Positions 36,992-46,613 of a stretch of DNA of 64,000 nucleotides are shown here, in pieces. Under the pieces are notes generated by a model, which saw nothing but the letters and a program-made list of their open reading frames with translations, had not been told where the DNA came from and did no database searches. Positions within the stretch are counted from its first letter, which is position 1. Each line of letters starts with the position of its first letter. The DNA lies in the NCBI GenBank assembly GCA_002256485.1, contig NNSG01000012.1, positions 1 to 64,000 on the forward strand. Reading direction: 5' to 3'. A program made the position numbers and the translations under genes. Source of the DNA: Fidelibacterota bacterium 408169. Its GTDB lineage: Bacteria; Fidelibacterota; Marinisomatia; Marinisomatales; TCS55.

Positions 36992-38182
36992 ATGATTATA
37001 GCTCTGGCAATAGTTGCCTTATTATTAACTGTATATATGTTCATTCGAGATGCGGGCAATCCACAAGTAATTAGCAGTCAGTTTCATTCGTATTACCGCC
37101 CTTTTCAAGCTGAAACTATTGTACAGCATGAATATATTTCCAAACCGGACATGATCTGGAAAGCGTTAACCGCATTAGAAGATTACTGTTTATGGTTTCC
37201 CGGGGTTAATCGAATGTTACCCATCGTTGATACTTCCCGTTATGTTCATCGTTTTTCCTTTGACCGTTTTTTGTTTGAGCCCGGTGCTTTTATAAAAATT
37301 CGTCCCAAGTCTTTTTTGCCTTGGTTTAATGGCCGAATAATGGGTGTTGAAACAAATAAAAAACTGGAATTAGAAATGAGGTTCAGCCCTATTAATAAGG
37401 AAACGGTGTCCTTTGAAATTAATCTCACTTCATCCGGATCTTCAGAGGTTGTTTGCACTCGTAACAGCTATGGTTTTTTCTCTTTTCTAACAACGTGGGG
37501 TTTTGCTGATAGAGGTTCAAAAATTTTACATAATCTTGGACATTTTATCCCCGAGGATAAATCTGCCATCAAAGAAAATGACAGTGCTTCAATCAAAGAT
37601 GTTGGACCTCAATTGAGCCGTGAAACCATCATTGCACAAGGCGTTCAGGCCGGGATTGATGGAAACATGGACCTTATTAACGCTATATCTGACAAACCGA
37701 CTCGCGGCATGGCCAAAGCAGCGTTGGTAAAAGCTAAACGTGTGGGTAAAATGCCGGAAAACCTAATTGAAGCCTTAAAAGTCGGTCCCATTGCTTCGGC
37801 TCCAGACAGCGTTCACATTGGAAGCTTGCCTCTGTTTAAAAACAACGAAGATTTGATCGCCCATGTTGTAAATAAAGCCCTTGATGGCGACATGGATCCC
37901 ATAAACAGTATTCCGGAAAGGCCGCTTCGTGGAAAGGCGAAAGCTGCTATGGTGAAGGCCAAGCGTACGGGAGAAAAACCCCTTATGCCGGATGTGCCGG
38001 ACGGTCCGCCATCAGCTGTCACAACACCCTCTGTAGGAGAAGAATCTGAAGAGGCATTAATAGCGCGTCTTGTTGAATCTGGGACAAAAGGAAACATGGA
38101 TGAAATCAACGCACTTGAAAACAAGGTCTTGAGAGGGAAAATCAAAGCATCAATCGTCCGCGCAAAGCGGGCAACAAAATAA
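36992..38182 (+). CDS. SRPBCC-domain membrane protein with three C-terminal repeats
   Basis: 396 residues. A membrane anchor (about 2-18) and an SRPBCC/START-like ligand-binding domain (about 45-185, starting VQHEYISKPDMIWKALTALEDY) are followed by an unusual tail. Three units of about 45 residues share the core LIA..V..G..GNMD.IN....RGKAKAA.VKAKR (about 213-257, 284-328 and 353-396). Each ends in a basic helix like KAKR. The units could bind nucleic acid, lipid or a partner protein; I know no family with this architecture. It lies directly behind a two-component system. Confidence 0.75.
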   Translation: MIIALAIVALLLTVYMFIRDAGNPQVISSQFHSYYRPFQAETIVQHEYISKPDMIWKALTALEDYCLWFPGVNRMLPIVDTSRYVHRFSFDRFLFEPGAFIKIRPKSFLPWFNGRIMGVETNKKLELEMRFSPINKETVSFEINLTSSGSSEVVCTRNSYGFFSFLTTWGFADRGSKILHNLGHFIPEDKSAIKENDSASIKDVGPQLSRETIIAQGVQAGIDGNMDLINAISDKPTRGMAKAALVKAKRVGKMPENLIEALKVGPIASAPDSVHIGSLPLFKNNEDLIAHVVNKALDGDMDPINSIPERPLRGKAKAAMVKAKRTGEKPLMPDVPDGPPSAVTTPSVGEESEEALIARLVESGTKGNMDEINALENKVLRGKIKASIVRAKRATK

Positions 38183-38199
38183 CACTATTATATAAACGA

Positions 38200-39228
38200 A
38201 TGCCGCGTTACGCCATTTTATTTGAAGGCAATTTTAATCATCTCTATGGCAAAACAGGCAACGCTTTACTTCGCTATCGCCCGGAAGATGTTGTTTGTTG
38301 TATTGATTCAAAAAACTCGGGAAGAACAGCCAATGATATTGTAGGAATTGGAGGCTCTTTACCTGTAGTCGCTCACATAGAAGCTTCTTTACAATTCAAT
38401 CCAGATACGCTGCTTGTTGGTGTAGCCACTGAAGGAGGTTATTTGCCGGATAATATGCGCGACAGTGTTGTAACAGCGATTAAAAACGGATTAAATATTA
38501 TTTGTGGTCTTCATTCATTTTTGAGCCTCGATCCAGAGTTTTCTAAATTGGCAAACAAACATAATGTTATCATAACTGATTTACGTAAACCGCCTGATCC
38601 ATTGCCTTTTACAAAAGGGACATGGAAAAACCGAAAAGTGCCTGTTTTGTTGACTGTGGGAACTGACTGCGACTCAGGAAAAATGACTGCTGCTTGGGAA
38701 ACAACCAATGCGTTAGTTAAAAAAGATGTGTCCGCAAAGTTTGTCGGAACGGGCCAAACGGGTATTTTGCTCAGTGGTGCCGGAGTTGCAGTTGATGCTG
38801 TTGTCAGCGATTTTGTCGCCGGTGGTATTGAAAACGAAATTGATAAGCTCGGCGAGGAGAATGATATTATTATTGTAGAGGGCCAGGGAAGTATTACACA
38901 TATGGCCTATTCGGGCGTAACTCTTGGTCTTCTTCATGGATCTATGCCGGATTTTCTCCTTATGTGTCACGACCCGTTACGCACGAAGGATACCTTTGGA
39001 CAACCCATGTATGATATTAAACAAACATTAGATTTATATTTGAATCTTGTACAAATATTTAAATCATGCCGTTGTGTTGGGTTGGGTCTTGTTACTCGCG
39101 CTGAAAACGATGAATCAGCTAGAAAAACCATTGATGAATATCAAAACAGGTTCGACTTTCCGGTAAATGATTTTATAAGATATGGTGGTAAAAATATTGT
39201 TGAAAATATTATAAGCCAATTAAGTTAA
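38200..39228 (+). CDS. DUF1611-family protein (DgcN-like)
   Basis: 342 residues of the DUF1611 family. A P-loop-like VGTDCDSGKMTAAWE (about 155-170), FVGTGQTGILLSG and DIIIVEGQGSITH are visible, so the fold is NTPase-like. Characterised members include DgcN, an N-acetyltransferase in D-glutamate breakdown that acts with the racemase-like DgcA. No dgcA is next to it. It may act on another amino acid or peptide substrate. It follows the SRPBCC gene by 17 bp in the same direction. Confidence 0.75.
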   Translation: MPRYAILFEGNFNHLYGKTGNALLRYRPEDVVCCIDSKNSGRTANDIVGIGGSLPVVAHIEASLQFNPDTLLVGVATEGGYLPDNMRDSVVTAIKNGLNIICGLHSFLSLDPEFSKLANKHNVIITDLRKPPDPLPFTKGTWKNRKVPVLLTVGTDCDSGKMTAAWETTNALVKKDVSAKFVGTGQTGILLSGAGVAVDAVVSDFVAGGIENEIDKLGEENDIIIVEGQGSITHMAYSGVTLGLLHGSMPDFLLMCHDPLRTKDTFGQPMYDIKQTLDLYLNLVQIFKSCRCVGLGLVTRAENDESARKTIDEYQNRFDFPVNDFIRYGGKNIVENIISQLS

Positions 39229-39261
39229 GCAGCCACGACCATACTATTTAGCCGCCAAATT

Positions 39262-39705
39262 CTAATCCGCCCTATATTGAAATTGATAAACACCTTTTTC
39301 TTTAACGATTGGTTTCACATTTTCAAGTTCTAATTTTAGCTCCTTTATTTTTCCATCAAAAAGCGGTATCCCTTTTCCAAAAATTAAAGGATGAGTTGTT
39401 AAATATAAATGTGTCAAATGTGGTGCAAAACGGAAATTTGTTTTTCCTCCACCCGCTATAAAACATTTTTCTGATTTTATTTCATCTAATATAGCCTTAG
39501 TGTTGTCGTTTCTGTGAACAACTATAATCTCCCGTCCAATTAATACTTTTTGCAAGCAATCAAATGTGTTTGAACCCATTATTACAGGATAGCCAAGCGT
39601 TTGTTGTTTAAATAGGCGCAGGTCTTCTGACCAATCTATAACTTCATGGTGATGGCGGGCGATATACCCATCCATGGTTATCGCTGCAATAAGTATGACA
39701 TCCAT
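39262..39705 (-). CDS. Dihydrofolate-reductase-like (RibD C-terminal) protein
   Basis: 147 residues with the DHFR/RibD-C fold: VILIAAITMDGYIAR at the start, VIMGSNTFDCL as the NADPH-binding helix, and CFIAGGGKTNF. Members reduce pteridine or pyrimidine intermediates, or act as stand-alone dihydrofolate reductases. It is shorter than many RibD domains, and the substrate-binding Asp typical of true FolA is not obvious, so I would not call it folA. It stands alone between convergent and same-strand neighbours. Confidence 0.8.
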   Translation of the reverse strand: MDVILIAAITMDGYIARHHHEVIDWSEDLRLFKQQTLGYPVIMGSNTFDCLQKVLIGREIIVVHRNDNTKAILDEIKSEKCFIAGGGKTNFRFAPHLTHLYLTTHPLIFGKGIPLFDGKIKELKLELENVKPIVKEKGVYQFQYRAD

Positions 39706-39836
39706 TTGGGTGCTATAAATTGGTCTTTGGGTGTTGAAGGTGGGAGAAAACGGAATTTATGGTTACAAGATTGAACGATTTGATTCGATTGATTGGGCTT
39801 CTATTTCTACGACCTAACATATAGTGTTATCGCTTA

Positions 39837-42596
39837 TTATTCTTTTAAGGGCTGTCCTTCTTTATCAATTGAACCTGCTGCAACAATAACCAGTTTTTCA
39901 GGATTAATGTATTTATGAATTGCCAGATTGACCTGCTCTAAAGTTAATTTTTGAATTATGCTTGGATACTCATCCAACATTGAATCATCATATCCTTTTT
40001 CTGTGTTGCGTTTGATTTGTCCTGCCAAACCACCGGTCGTCGCCAATCCAACTTTATATGAACCTGTTATTGTTTCTTTTTTTGCACTCAATTCATCTTC
40101 TGTTATGCCTTCTACCCAACCGTTAACTTGATCTATAACAGCTTGTTTACCTTTTTTTAACATATCGGGTGCAAAGGTTCCCCATACACTCCAATAGCCG
40201 TCACTGCCGTTACTTGCACCGCGAATGCTGGAATAAACGCCGTATGTTAATCCCATTTTGTCTCTTACCGTTTGCATAAGGCGTGCGGCAAAATTTCCAC
40301 CTAAAATATAGTTTCCAACCATAAGCGCATAATAATCTTCATGTGTATTGTCTATTCCAATCGGGACACCTATAAACATGTCTACGCTTGTTTTGTCTTC
40401 CACGGTTAAGTAGTGTGTTTTCGGTCCGGCGTCATTGGCTGAAAGCGTGAGGTTTGGGATAAATAGTTCGGATTTTTTCCAACCTCCAAAAGCATGCTCG
40501 AGTGCTTTTGAAATTATTTTATTATCTACATCTCCAACAGCTACAATACGCATATTTCCCATGCCATAATTCTTTTTATGAAACGATTTTAAATCCTCTG
40601 TTGATGCTTTTTTAACATCTGCTATTATATCATCTATTTCGCTTGAATAGTTTGGATGGTTTTTTGGGTATAAGGCTCTTTTGAATTCTCCACTTGCCCT
40701 TGTTCGTGTATTTTGTTTTGATCTTTGCAAGCTTCCAATTAGTCTTTTCTGCAAATTCTCAAGATCGGTTTCGTTGAAGGCGGGTGTTCTTAACTGTTCG
40801 CCCAATAACCCAACTACCAAAGGAATGTCTTTTTTTAGGCAGCGGGCGTTAAATCTTACTCTATATTTATCGCTTGAAAAACTTAAGCTGGCTCCAACAG
40901 ATTCTAGTTTTTCGCTTATTTCAAATTTATTTTGCGTGGCGGTTCCTTCCCCAAGCATTTCTGCTGTTAGTTCTGCAATTGATTTGTTTTTTTCCGGGCT
41001 AAACTCGTCACCGCCAAAAATACTGCCCGTTAGCGTTACAACATCTTCTACAGATGTTTTCAGCGTTTTTAATTCTATTCCGGGTAGTGGTTTTGATGTA
41101 ACGATCTGATTCGCGATTGATGCCTTTTTGTTTGCTTTTTTAATCTCTGTTGCTGTGCGTGCAGGCACATTTGTTTCAGTTATTTCTTCAGAACTATAAT
41201 TAAGAGGTTGATGAACGTTATTTGCCCCGACTTGATTGCTTTTTTCTCCGTTTGATTCTGGAATAAAATACCCTGTTGTACTTTGGTCTTCCTTCAAGTA
41301 TTTATTTGCGACTTGTTTAATATTTTCTGTTTTCACTGAAGAAATTTTTTCATTATATGTTGTATAAAATTTCCAGTCTCCAATTGCAATCGATTCGTTC
41401 AGGGCCGATGCGATTGAATATGACCCATCTCTGCTAAACGCCATTTCAGATTGAATTTGGGCCTTGGCTCTTTCAAGTTCTGACTTCTCAACTCCGTTTT
41501 GTTTTATATTTTCATATTCTTCAAGAACCAAACTCTCAACCTTGCTGTGTTCTGTGCCGGGAGTCATGAAAACATAGGTTATAAAAAGACCGTTATCCTT
41601 AAAAGGGAAATCCCACATGAATAAGCCCGTTGCCAACCCCTTATCAACGATTTTTCTATATAAACGGCTAGATTTGCCTCCCCCAAGAATCTTTGATAAA
41701 ATCTGAAGTGCATATGTATCTTCTGTTAATCCTTCCGGCGATTTATGGGCAATTCCCACGATTCCTGTTTCTCCCCGGCGGTTTATTGAAATTCTTCGGG
41801 GGCCTTCTTGTTTCGGTTCTGTTGTATACATTTCAGGTATTTTGTGTTTGCTCTTCTTATGTTTTCCAAAATATTTTTTAACCATTTTCAGCGTTTCTTG
41901 TTTTTCAAAATCACCTATAATTGTGACGGTGGCGTTGTTTGGCCAATAATATGTATTATAGAATTCGCGTAGTCTTTCTGTGGATACATTTTCTATATCC
42001 GATCGCCACCCTATTGTTGAGTGGTGATAGGGATGTGCCTGATATGCTGTCGCCCAAATATTTTTATCCAGCGCATCAAAAGGATCGTTTTCTCCCCTTT
42101 CAAATTCATTTCTTACTACTGTCATTTCCGGTTGGCGATCTTCATCTCGCAAAAATGCGTTTCTCATCCGATCTGCTTCTATTGCAATAGCCGTTTCGAG
42201 GTGTTCACTGGGTAATAGTTCAAAATAATTTGTTCTGTCCAACCACGTTGTAGCATTTATTCGAGCACCAACATTTTGCAACACGGTCCAAATTGCAGTA
42301 TTTCTTTTTTTATTAAAAGAGCGCGATCCTTTAAACATCATATGTTCCAACAGGTGCGTCGAGCCCGTATGACCTACAGCTTCGTTTCTGGACCCAACAT
42401 GATAGGTTACCATAAAGGTTGCCACCGGCGCGGAATGATCTTCCATCAGTAGAACAGATAAATCATTTGATTTCATTGTATATTCTTCGATTCCGCCTGA
42501 AGACTGAACATATTCAAAGCCATTATTTTGATTTTTTCCCATTACAATTCCTAATATTAACGTTAATAAATAAATTCGTGTATTAAACAAGTTCAT
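39837..42596 (-). CDS. M16-family zinc metallopeptidase, exported
   Basis: 919 residues, two fused M16 halves. A signal peptide (about 7-20) leads into the active half: HTGSTHLLEHMMFKG gives the inverted zinc motif HxxEH (His81, Glu84, His85), and a Glu in VVRNEFERGEN downstream is the third ligand. The second half (from about 500) lacks HxxEH and serves the chamber, as usual. It cleaves peptides in the periplasm. About 70 bp separates it from the methyltransferase-like gene upstream, so co-transcription is possible. Length fits the pitrilysin-like group. Confidence 0.93.
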   Translation of the reverse strand: MNLFNTRIYLLTLILGIVMGKNQNNGFEYVQSSGGIEEYTMKSNDLSVLLMEDHSAPVATFMVTYHVGSRNEAVGHTGSTHLLEHMMFKGSRSFNKKRNTAIWTVLQNVGARINATTWLDRTNYFELLPSEHLETAIAIEADRMRNAFLRDEDRQPEMTVVRNEFERGENDPFDALDKNIWATAYQAHPYHHSTIGWRSDIENVSTERLREFYNTYYWPNNATVTIIGDFEKQETLKMVKKYFGKHKKSKHKIPEMYTTEPKQEGPRRISINRRGETGIVGIAHKSPEGLTEDTYALQILSKILGGGKSSRLYRKIVDKGLATGLFMWDFPFKDNGLFITYVFMTPGTEHSKVESLVLEEYENIKQNGVEKSELERAKAQIQSEMAFSRDGSYSIASALNESIAIGDWKFYTTYNEKISSVKTENIKQVANKYLKEDQSTTGYFIPESNGEKSNQVGANNVHQPLNYSSEEITETNVPARTATEIKKANKKASIANQIVTSKPLPGIELKTLKTSVEDVVTLTGSIFGGDEFSPEKNKSIAELTAEMLGEGTATQNKFEISEKLESVGASLSFSSDKYRVRFNARCLKKDIPLVVGLLGEQLRTPAFNETDLENLQKRLIGSLQRSKQNTRTRASGEFKRALYPKNHPNYSSEIDDIIADVKKASTEDLKSFHKKNYGMGNMRIVAVGDVDNKIISKALEHAFGGWKKSELFIPNLTLSANDAGPKTHYLTVEDKTSVDMFIGVPIGIDNTHEDYYALMVGNYILGGNFAARLMQTVRDKMGLTYGVYSSIRGASNGSDGYWSVWGTFAPDMLKKGKQAVIDQVNGWVEGITEDELSAKKETITGSYKVGLATTGGLAGQIKRNTEKGYDDSMLDEYPSIIQKLTLEQVNLAIHKYINPEKLVIVAAGSIDKEGQPLKE

Positions 42597-42659
42597 AATA
42601 CATCTCCTCTTCAGTTTTTTGGAATGTGAAGTTACAAAACAGACTTAATTGTTTAAAAT

Positions 42660-43163
42660 TTATACTTCCTTCTCTGTCTCTTTTTTTAATGCTTTCCAAG
42701 AGGGTAAAAACTGTCCTGTTTTTTCTTGATATTTTTTGTATTTTTTTCCGAATAAAGATATCATATAGTTTTCTTCCTTTTGGACCAACCATGCCCAAAA
42801 AAGAGAAATTGGCAATACAGACACTAAAATAATCCACGATTCTCGCCACACCGCCAACATCCCTGACCCGGAAAACATAATTGCGCTATAAATAGGGTGA
42901 CGTATAAACCTAAACGGTCCGTGTGTAATTAATTTCTTTCCCCTTTCTTTGGGTATTAGTGTTAGTTGGCTTCCTAAAAACAAATATACTGCGTCTATAA
43001 AAAATACTATAAGCAGGAAATTTTTAAATGTTGGATTTATAATCATTTTTGGAATATCCATTGCTTTTTCAAGCTTGATGGCAACAAACCAAATAATTAT
43101 AGTCACCACAAAACCAATGGGTCCTATACAAAAAATACGTTTTAATTCTAATTTCGTGTTCAC
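42660..43163 (-). CDS. Isoprenylcysteine-methyltransferase-like membrane protein
   Basis: 167 residues from a GTG start at 43163. The frame stays open into the next gene, but that extension is a shadow of the MATE gene. Four membrane segments are present. The C-terminal motif GPFRFIRHPIYSAIMFSGSG, with RHPxY, is the S-adenosylmethionine-binding core of the ICMT/PEMT-like family. FLPSW near the end is also typical. Bacterial members methylate isoprenoid or lipid substrates, but few are known. The start is uncertain because no ribosome binding site is clear. It may be co-transcribed with the MATE gene 35 bp upstream. Confidence 0.75.
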   Translation of the reverse strand: MNTKLELKRIFCIGPIGFVVTIIIWFVAIKLEKAMDIPKMIINPTFKNFLLIVFFIDAVYLFLGSQLTLIPKERGKKLITHGPFRFIRHPIYSAIMFSGSGMLAVWRESWIILVSVLPISLFWAWLVQKEENYMISLFGKKYKKYQEKTGQFLPSWKALKKETEKEV

Positions 43164-43198
43164 TGTGATTTTGTTTTGATTAAAGTTACAATAACCTT

Positions 43199-44623
43199 CT
43201 ATACCTTTATCTCTTTCCAATCTCCTTGTTTTATTTTCCAGAACAAAATGGCTGCAAAAAGCACAAGATAAACAGGAAAAATAAACCAAGGGCCATAGAA
43301 ACCATAACCCAAAACAACCCCTGTTAAATAACTTCCGGGTAACAATAAGAACCAAATCAACAATGATTCTACCACTGCGGGAAAAAATGTATTTCCAGCG
43401 CCCGAAAGAGTAAACCAGAGGGTAATACCAACTGCGTCTACAAATTGTAAAAAACCTAGAATGCGCAAGCCAAACGTTCCCAGTCGTAAAACCTCTTTGT
43501 CGTTTGAAAAAAAAGATAAAAGAAACTCGGGAAACAAAAAAAAGATTATTCCCATCGAACCCATAATAATTTCTGCCCAGCGGATAGACTCCCAAATGCT
43601 TATTTCAGCTTTATCTATATTTTCTTCGCCCATGTGTTTTCCTACCAGTGTCGCACACGCCTGACCGACTCCCAGAGCCGGCATAAAAGAAGCATGCATA
43701 ATCGTGAAGATTAATTCTGTTGTTGCTAATTCTATTAATCCTATAATACCAAGAATTTTGTAATATAATGACCACCCAACCGTTACGGCAACTTCTTGAG
43801 TGCTTTGGGGAATTGCTAATTTTATCTGCCGTTTCATCATTGTTGTATCAAATGTTGGGGTCCAAATTTTATATTTTAACCTCGATTCTTCTGTAAACAA
43901 ATAATATGTGTAATGCAACGTCATCCACGCTGAAGCTATAACTGTAGAAATAGCCGCGCCCCTGACTCCAAGAGCAGGAAAATCATACCATACCCATAAA
44001 TTTGCTATAAAACCCAACCCGTGGCTTATAAAATACTCTCTAACAGCTACACCACCATAAATAAGACCGGCGTTTAAGTAAACGTTAAGAATATTGCTTG
44101 TTACAGTAACGTTCATATGAATTTTCGTGCGCTCTATGCCGGTGAAAAACCCTTGAAATATAAAAGATATGCTTGAAAAAATGAGTCCTATATATACAAG
44201 CGATGTGTATTGAATGCACAACGAAAGAGCAATGGGTTGTGATATAAAAAAGGGGACTATTTCGTCTGCCAGATTATAACCAGCCAAAGACATTGGAAGT
44301 CCATATAGTGTAGCCATTAACATTCCGTTATGAAAAGCAGTTCCACATTCATTGAATTTTTTCTGGCCCAGCCTTCTCGAAGTCACAGTTTGTGTTGCTG
44401 TTCGAATGCCCAACACAAAACTTAATGCACCCCAGAATAACATGGCTCCCATCCCGGTTGCTGCTAATGCCGAGGCCCCCAGCCGACCCACCATAGCCAC
44501 ATCCACTACGCTCATAAAAACTCTGCTTAAATTGCTTATAATAACAGGAAAAGCCAGACTAATTACATTTTTTGAAACAGCTTTGTCTTTGGGAGAAATG
44601 AATTTTTTTATAGTAGAAAACAT
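43199..44623 (-). CDS. MATE-family multidrug exporter
   Basis: 474 residues and about 12 membrane segments in two repeated bundles. VISLAFPVIISNLSRVF, DVAMVGRLGASALAATG and the mid-protein AIPQSTQEVAVTVGW with MPALGVGQACATLVG match NorM/MATE exporters, which pump drugs or metabolites out with Na+ or H+. The acidic residue in the first helix bundle (DVAMVG) is present. The start ATG shares one base with the stop of the gene upstream (44883-44623), so the two are coupled. Substrate unknown. Confidence 0.92.
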   Translation of the reverse strand: MFSTIKKFISPKDKAVSKNVISLAFPVIISNLSRVFMSVVDVAMVGRLGASALAATGMGAMLFWGALSFVLGIRTATQTVTSRRLGQKKFNECGTAFHNGMLMATLYGLPMSLAGYNLADEIVPFFISQPIALSLCIQYTSLVYIGLIFSSISFIFQGFFTGIERTKIHMNVTVTSNILNVYLNAGLIYGGVAVREYFISHGLGFIANLWVWYDFPALGVRGAAISTVIASAWMTLHYTYYLFTEESRLKYKIWTPTFDTTMMKRQIKLAIPQSTQEVAVTVGWSLYYKILGIIGLIELATTELIFTIMHASFMPALGVGQACATLVGKHMGEENIDKAEISIWESIRWAEIIMGSMGIIFFLFPEFLLSFFSNDKEVLRLGTFGLRILGFLQFVDAVGITLWFTLSGAGNTFFPAVVESLLIWFLLLPGSYLTGVVLGYGFYGPWFIFPVYLVLFAAILFWKIKQGDWKEIKV

Positions 44624-44883
44624 TATTCTGTTAGCTCTACGCCAATTCTATTTTGTTCTAAAAATAATTTTGTTTTACTGCACAGGGGGGCATTTGTTGT
44701 AAAAATTATTTTTTGATGGGGTAGTCCTTCTTTAATCTTTTTTGCTATTTTAATAATATTTACACCATCTTTCATTATAATGCGGCTTTTTCTGTTTTTC
44801 TCGATTAATATATCACCGTTGTTTTTTCGATAAATATTCGTTCGTGTGGTCAATCCATATTTTTTAGGGTTCATTTTTTGCAT
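44623..44883 (-). CDS. Hypothetical basic protein upstream of MATE gene
   Basis: 86 residues, strongly basic (many Lys/Arg), with no membrane segment and one cysteine. I do not recognise it. The N-terminal half (NIYRKNNGDILIEKNRKSR) and the C-terminal half (KKIKEGLPHQKIIFTTNAPL) look like two short beta-alpha units. It overlaps the MATE start by one base. No clear ribosome binding site. A conserved small partner or a remnant are both possible. Confidence 0.45.
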   Translation of the reverse strand: MQKMNPKKYGLTTRTNIYRKNNGDILIEKNRKSRIIMKDGVNIIKIAKKIKEGLPHQKIIFTTNAPLCSKTKLFLEQNRIGVELTE

Positions 44884-44953
44884 GTCTTTATCTTTCTTCT
44901 TAAAGCTTCGAAATTAATGCTAATTTATATGCACTACGCTGATAACTTTAACT

Positions 44954-45865
44954 ATGTCCATTAACGGTTTTTTAATTCACCCGGATGTAAAAAAGGCTCT
45001 CAAAAACAACAAGCCTGTTTTGGCTATGGAGTCTACAATTTTGGCTCATGGCATGCCTTTTCCTGATAATCTTGCTTTTGCGAAAAGTTCTGAGGTTTTG
45101 GTAAAGAGCATGGGGGCCATCCCCGCCACGATTGCCATTATAAACGGAAGAATAAAAATAGGTCTTGATGAAAAAGAATTAGAGTTTGTTTGTAAAAATA
45201 AAGAAATTCACAAAACCTCTCTTCGAGATTTGGGGATGGTGATTTCTGAAAATAAATCTGGGGCGACGACTGTTTCTGCTACGATGCGTTTGGCTTATTT
45301 GGCCGGTATAGATGTTTTTGCAACTGGCGGTATAGGCGGGGTTCACCATAATTATACAAAAAATATGGACGCATCTCAGGACTTGAAGGCTCTAAGCAAC
45401 ATTCCTATAATTGTTGTTTCTTCTGGTGCAAAATCTATTCTTGATCTCCCAAAAACTCTTGAGGCTCTCGAATCCTTCAGCGTTCCGGTTATAGGATTTA
45501 AAACAAAAGAATTCCCGGCTTTTTATTCTCGAAACTCTGGTTTAATGTTGAATAATTATGTCGAATCTGTTGAAGAAATAATTAAACAATATAAAGCATC
45601 GCAATCGCTTAAAATTAATTCTGCCTTTTTGATTGCAAACCCTATCGAAAAAAAAGATGAAATTTCGAAAAATGAAATAAGGAGCTATATAGAAACTGCT
45701 TTATTATTGGCGGAAGAAAATGAAATATCAGGAAAAAGCGTAACCCCGTTTTTGTTAAAGACCGTTGCCGATCTTTCTAATGGAAAATGCCTTAAGGCCA
45801 ATATTTCTTTGGCGCTTAATAATATAAAACTTGGGACTGAAATTGCTGTCGCATTAGCAAGCTAA
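44954..45865 (+). CDS. psuG: Pseudouridine-5'-phosphate glycosidase
   Basis: 303 residues, normal length. It splits pseudouridine 5'-phosphate into uracil and ribose 5-phosphate. Family motifs LAMESTILAHGMPFPDNL, the catalytic Lys/Asp region FATGGIGGVHHNY, and VVSSGAKSILDLPKTLE are intact. PsuK, the kinase that normally makes the substrate, is not beside it. It is convergent with the YggS gene; a 5-bp hairpin (CCATG...CATGG) lies between the stops. Confidence 0.94.
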   Translation: MSINGFLIHPDVKKALKNNKPVLAMESTILAHGMPFPDNLAFAKSSEVLVKSMGAIPATIAIINGRIKIGLDEKELEFVCKNKEIHKTSLRDLGMVISENKSGATTVSATMRLAYLAGIDVFATGGIGGVHHNYTKNMDASQDLKALSNIPIIVVSSGAKSILDLPKTLEALESFSVPVIGFKTKEFPAFYSRNSGLMLNNYVESVEEIIKQYKASQSLKINSAFLIANPIEKKDEISKNEIRSYIETALLLAEENEISGKSVTPFLLKTVADLSNGKCLKANISLALNNIKLGTEIAVALAS

Positions 45866-45896
45866 TAACCATGTTTGCCATGGTACACATAAACAG

Positions 45897-46613
45897 TTAT
45901 TCTCTACGTGTGGTTTGTCTGGCTCCAAATATTGCCGTTCCTATTCTAACCATTGTGCTGCCTTCTTCAACGCCAATCAAATAATCTCCACTCATTCCCA
46001 TAGATAAAGTGTCCAGTTTTTTATGGTTTGTTGGAAGTTGACTATTAATTTTATCTAATATCTTTTTTAATTCTGAAAAGGCGTCTCTAATTTTTTGTGC
46101 ATTTTTTGTGTGTGGACCAATTGTCATTAATCCTTCTACCTTTAAGTTTTTCTTTTCTAAACAGGCTAAAATATTATCCGTTCCTGTTTTATCAAATCCA
46201 TATTTTTGATTTTCTCCGCTTGTGTTTATTTCAAGTAAAACGGGTATCGTTTTGTTTAATTTCTGTGCGTTTTTACTAATGTTTTCTGCGAGTTTCAAAG
46301 AATCAACAGAATCTATACTATCAAATAATTTGATAGCCTTTTTGACTTTATTCGATTGTAGATGTCCAATCATATGTTTAATAACGTTGTTGGCGTGTTC
46401 AATATTAACAAATTTATTTTCTGCTTCTTGAACCCTGTTTTCACCAATATGTGTCAACCCTGCCTCAATCGCAAGTGAAGCTGTTTCTGGCGGGTGTGTT
46501 TTAGTGACCCCAATAATTGTTACAAGTTGGTTTTTACCTGTTTTTTCTTGGACGTTAAGTATTTTTTCCTGTATTCGTAGAATGTTTTTACGAATAGTAT
46601 TCTCATAGCCCAT
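45897..46613 (-). CDS. YggS-family PLP homeostasis protein
   Basis: 238 residues, the PLP-binding TIM-barrel family with no separate catalytic domain (YggS/PROSC). [13 protein letters not shown] carries the lysine that binds PLP (TKTHP), and [23 protein letters not shown] and [28 protein letters not shown] are hallmark motifs. It keeps PLP and amino-acid pools in balance. Its 5' end overlaps the gyrA stop by 11 bp, so it ends the gyrB-gyrA transcript. Confidence 0.95.
   Translation of the reverse strand: MGYENTIRKNILRIQEKILNVQEKTGKNQLVTIIGVTKTHPPETASLAIEAGLTHIGENRVQEAENKFVNIEHANNVIKHMIGHLQSNKVKKAIKLFDSIDSVDSLKLAENISKNAQKLNKTIPVLLEINTSGENQKYGFDKTGTDNILACLEKKNLKVEGLMTIGPHTKNAQKIRDAFSELKKILDKINSQLPTNHKKLDTLSMGMSGDYLIGVEEGSTMVRIGTAIFGARQTTRRE

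Noticed and set aside
39262-39705. folA
   Set aside because: DHFR-like fold, but it resembles the RibD C-terminal group; the substrate site of true dihydrofolate reductase is not evident.
43164-43595. N-terminal extension of the methyltransferase-like ORF
   Set aside because: It runs through the MATE gene in another frame and has no similarity to the family; the GTG at 43163 gives a normal length.
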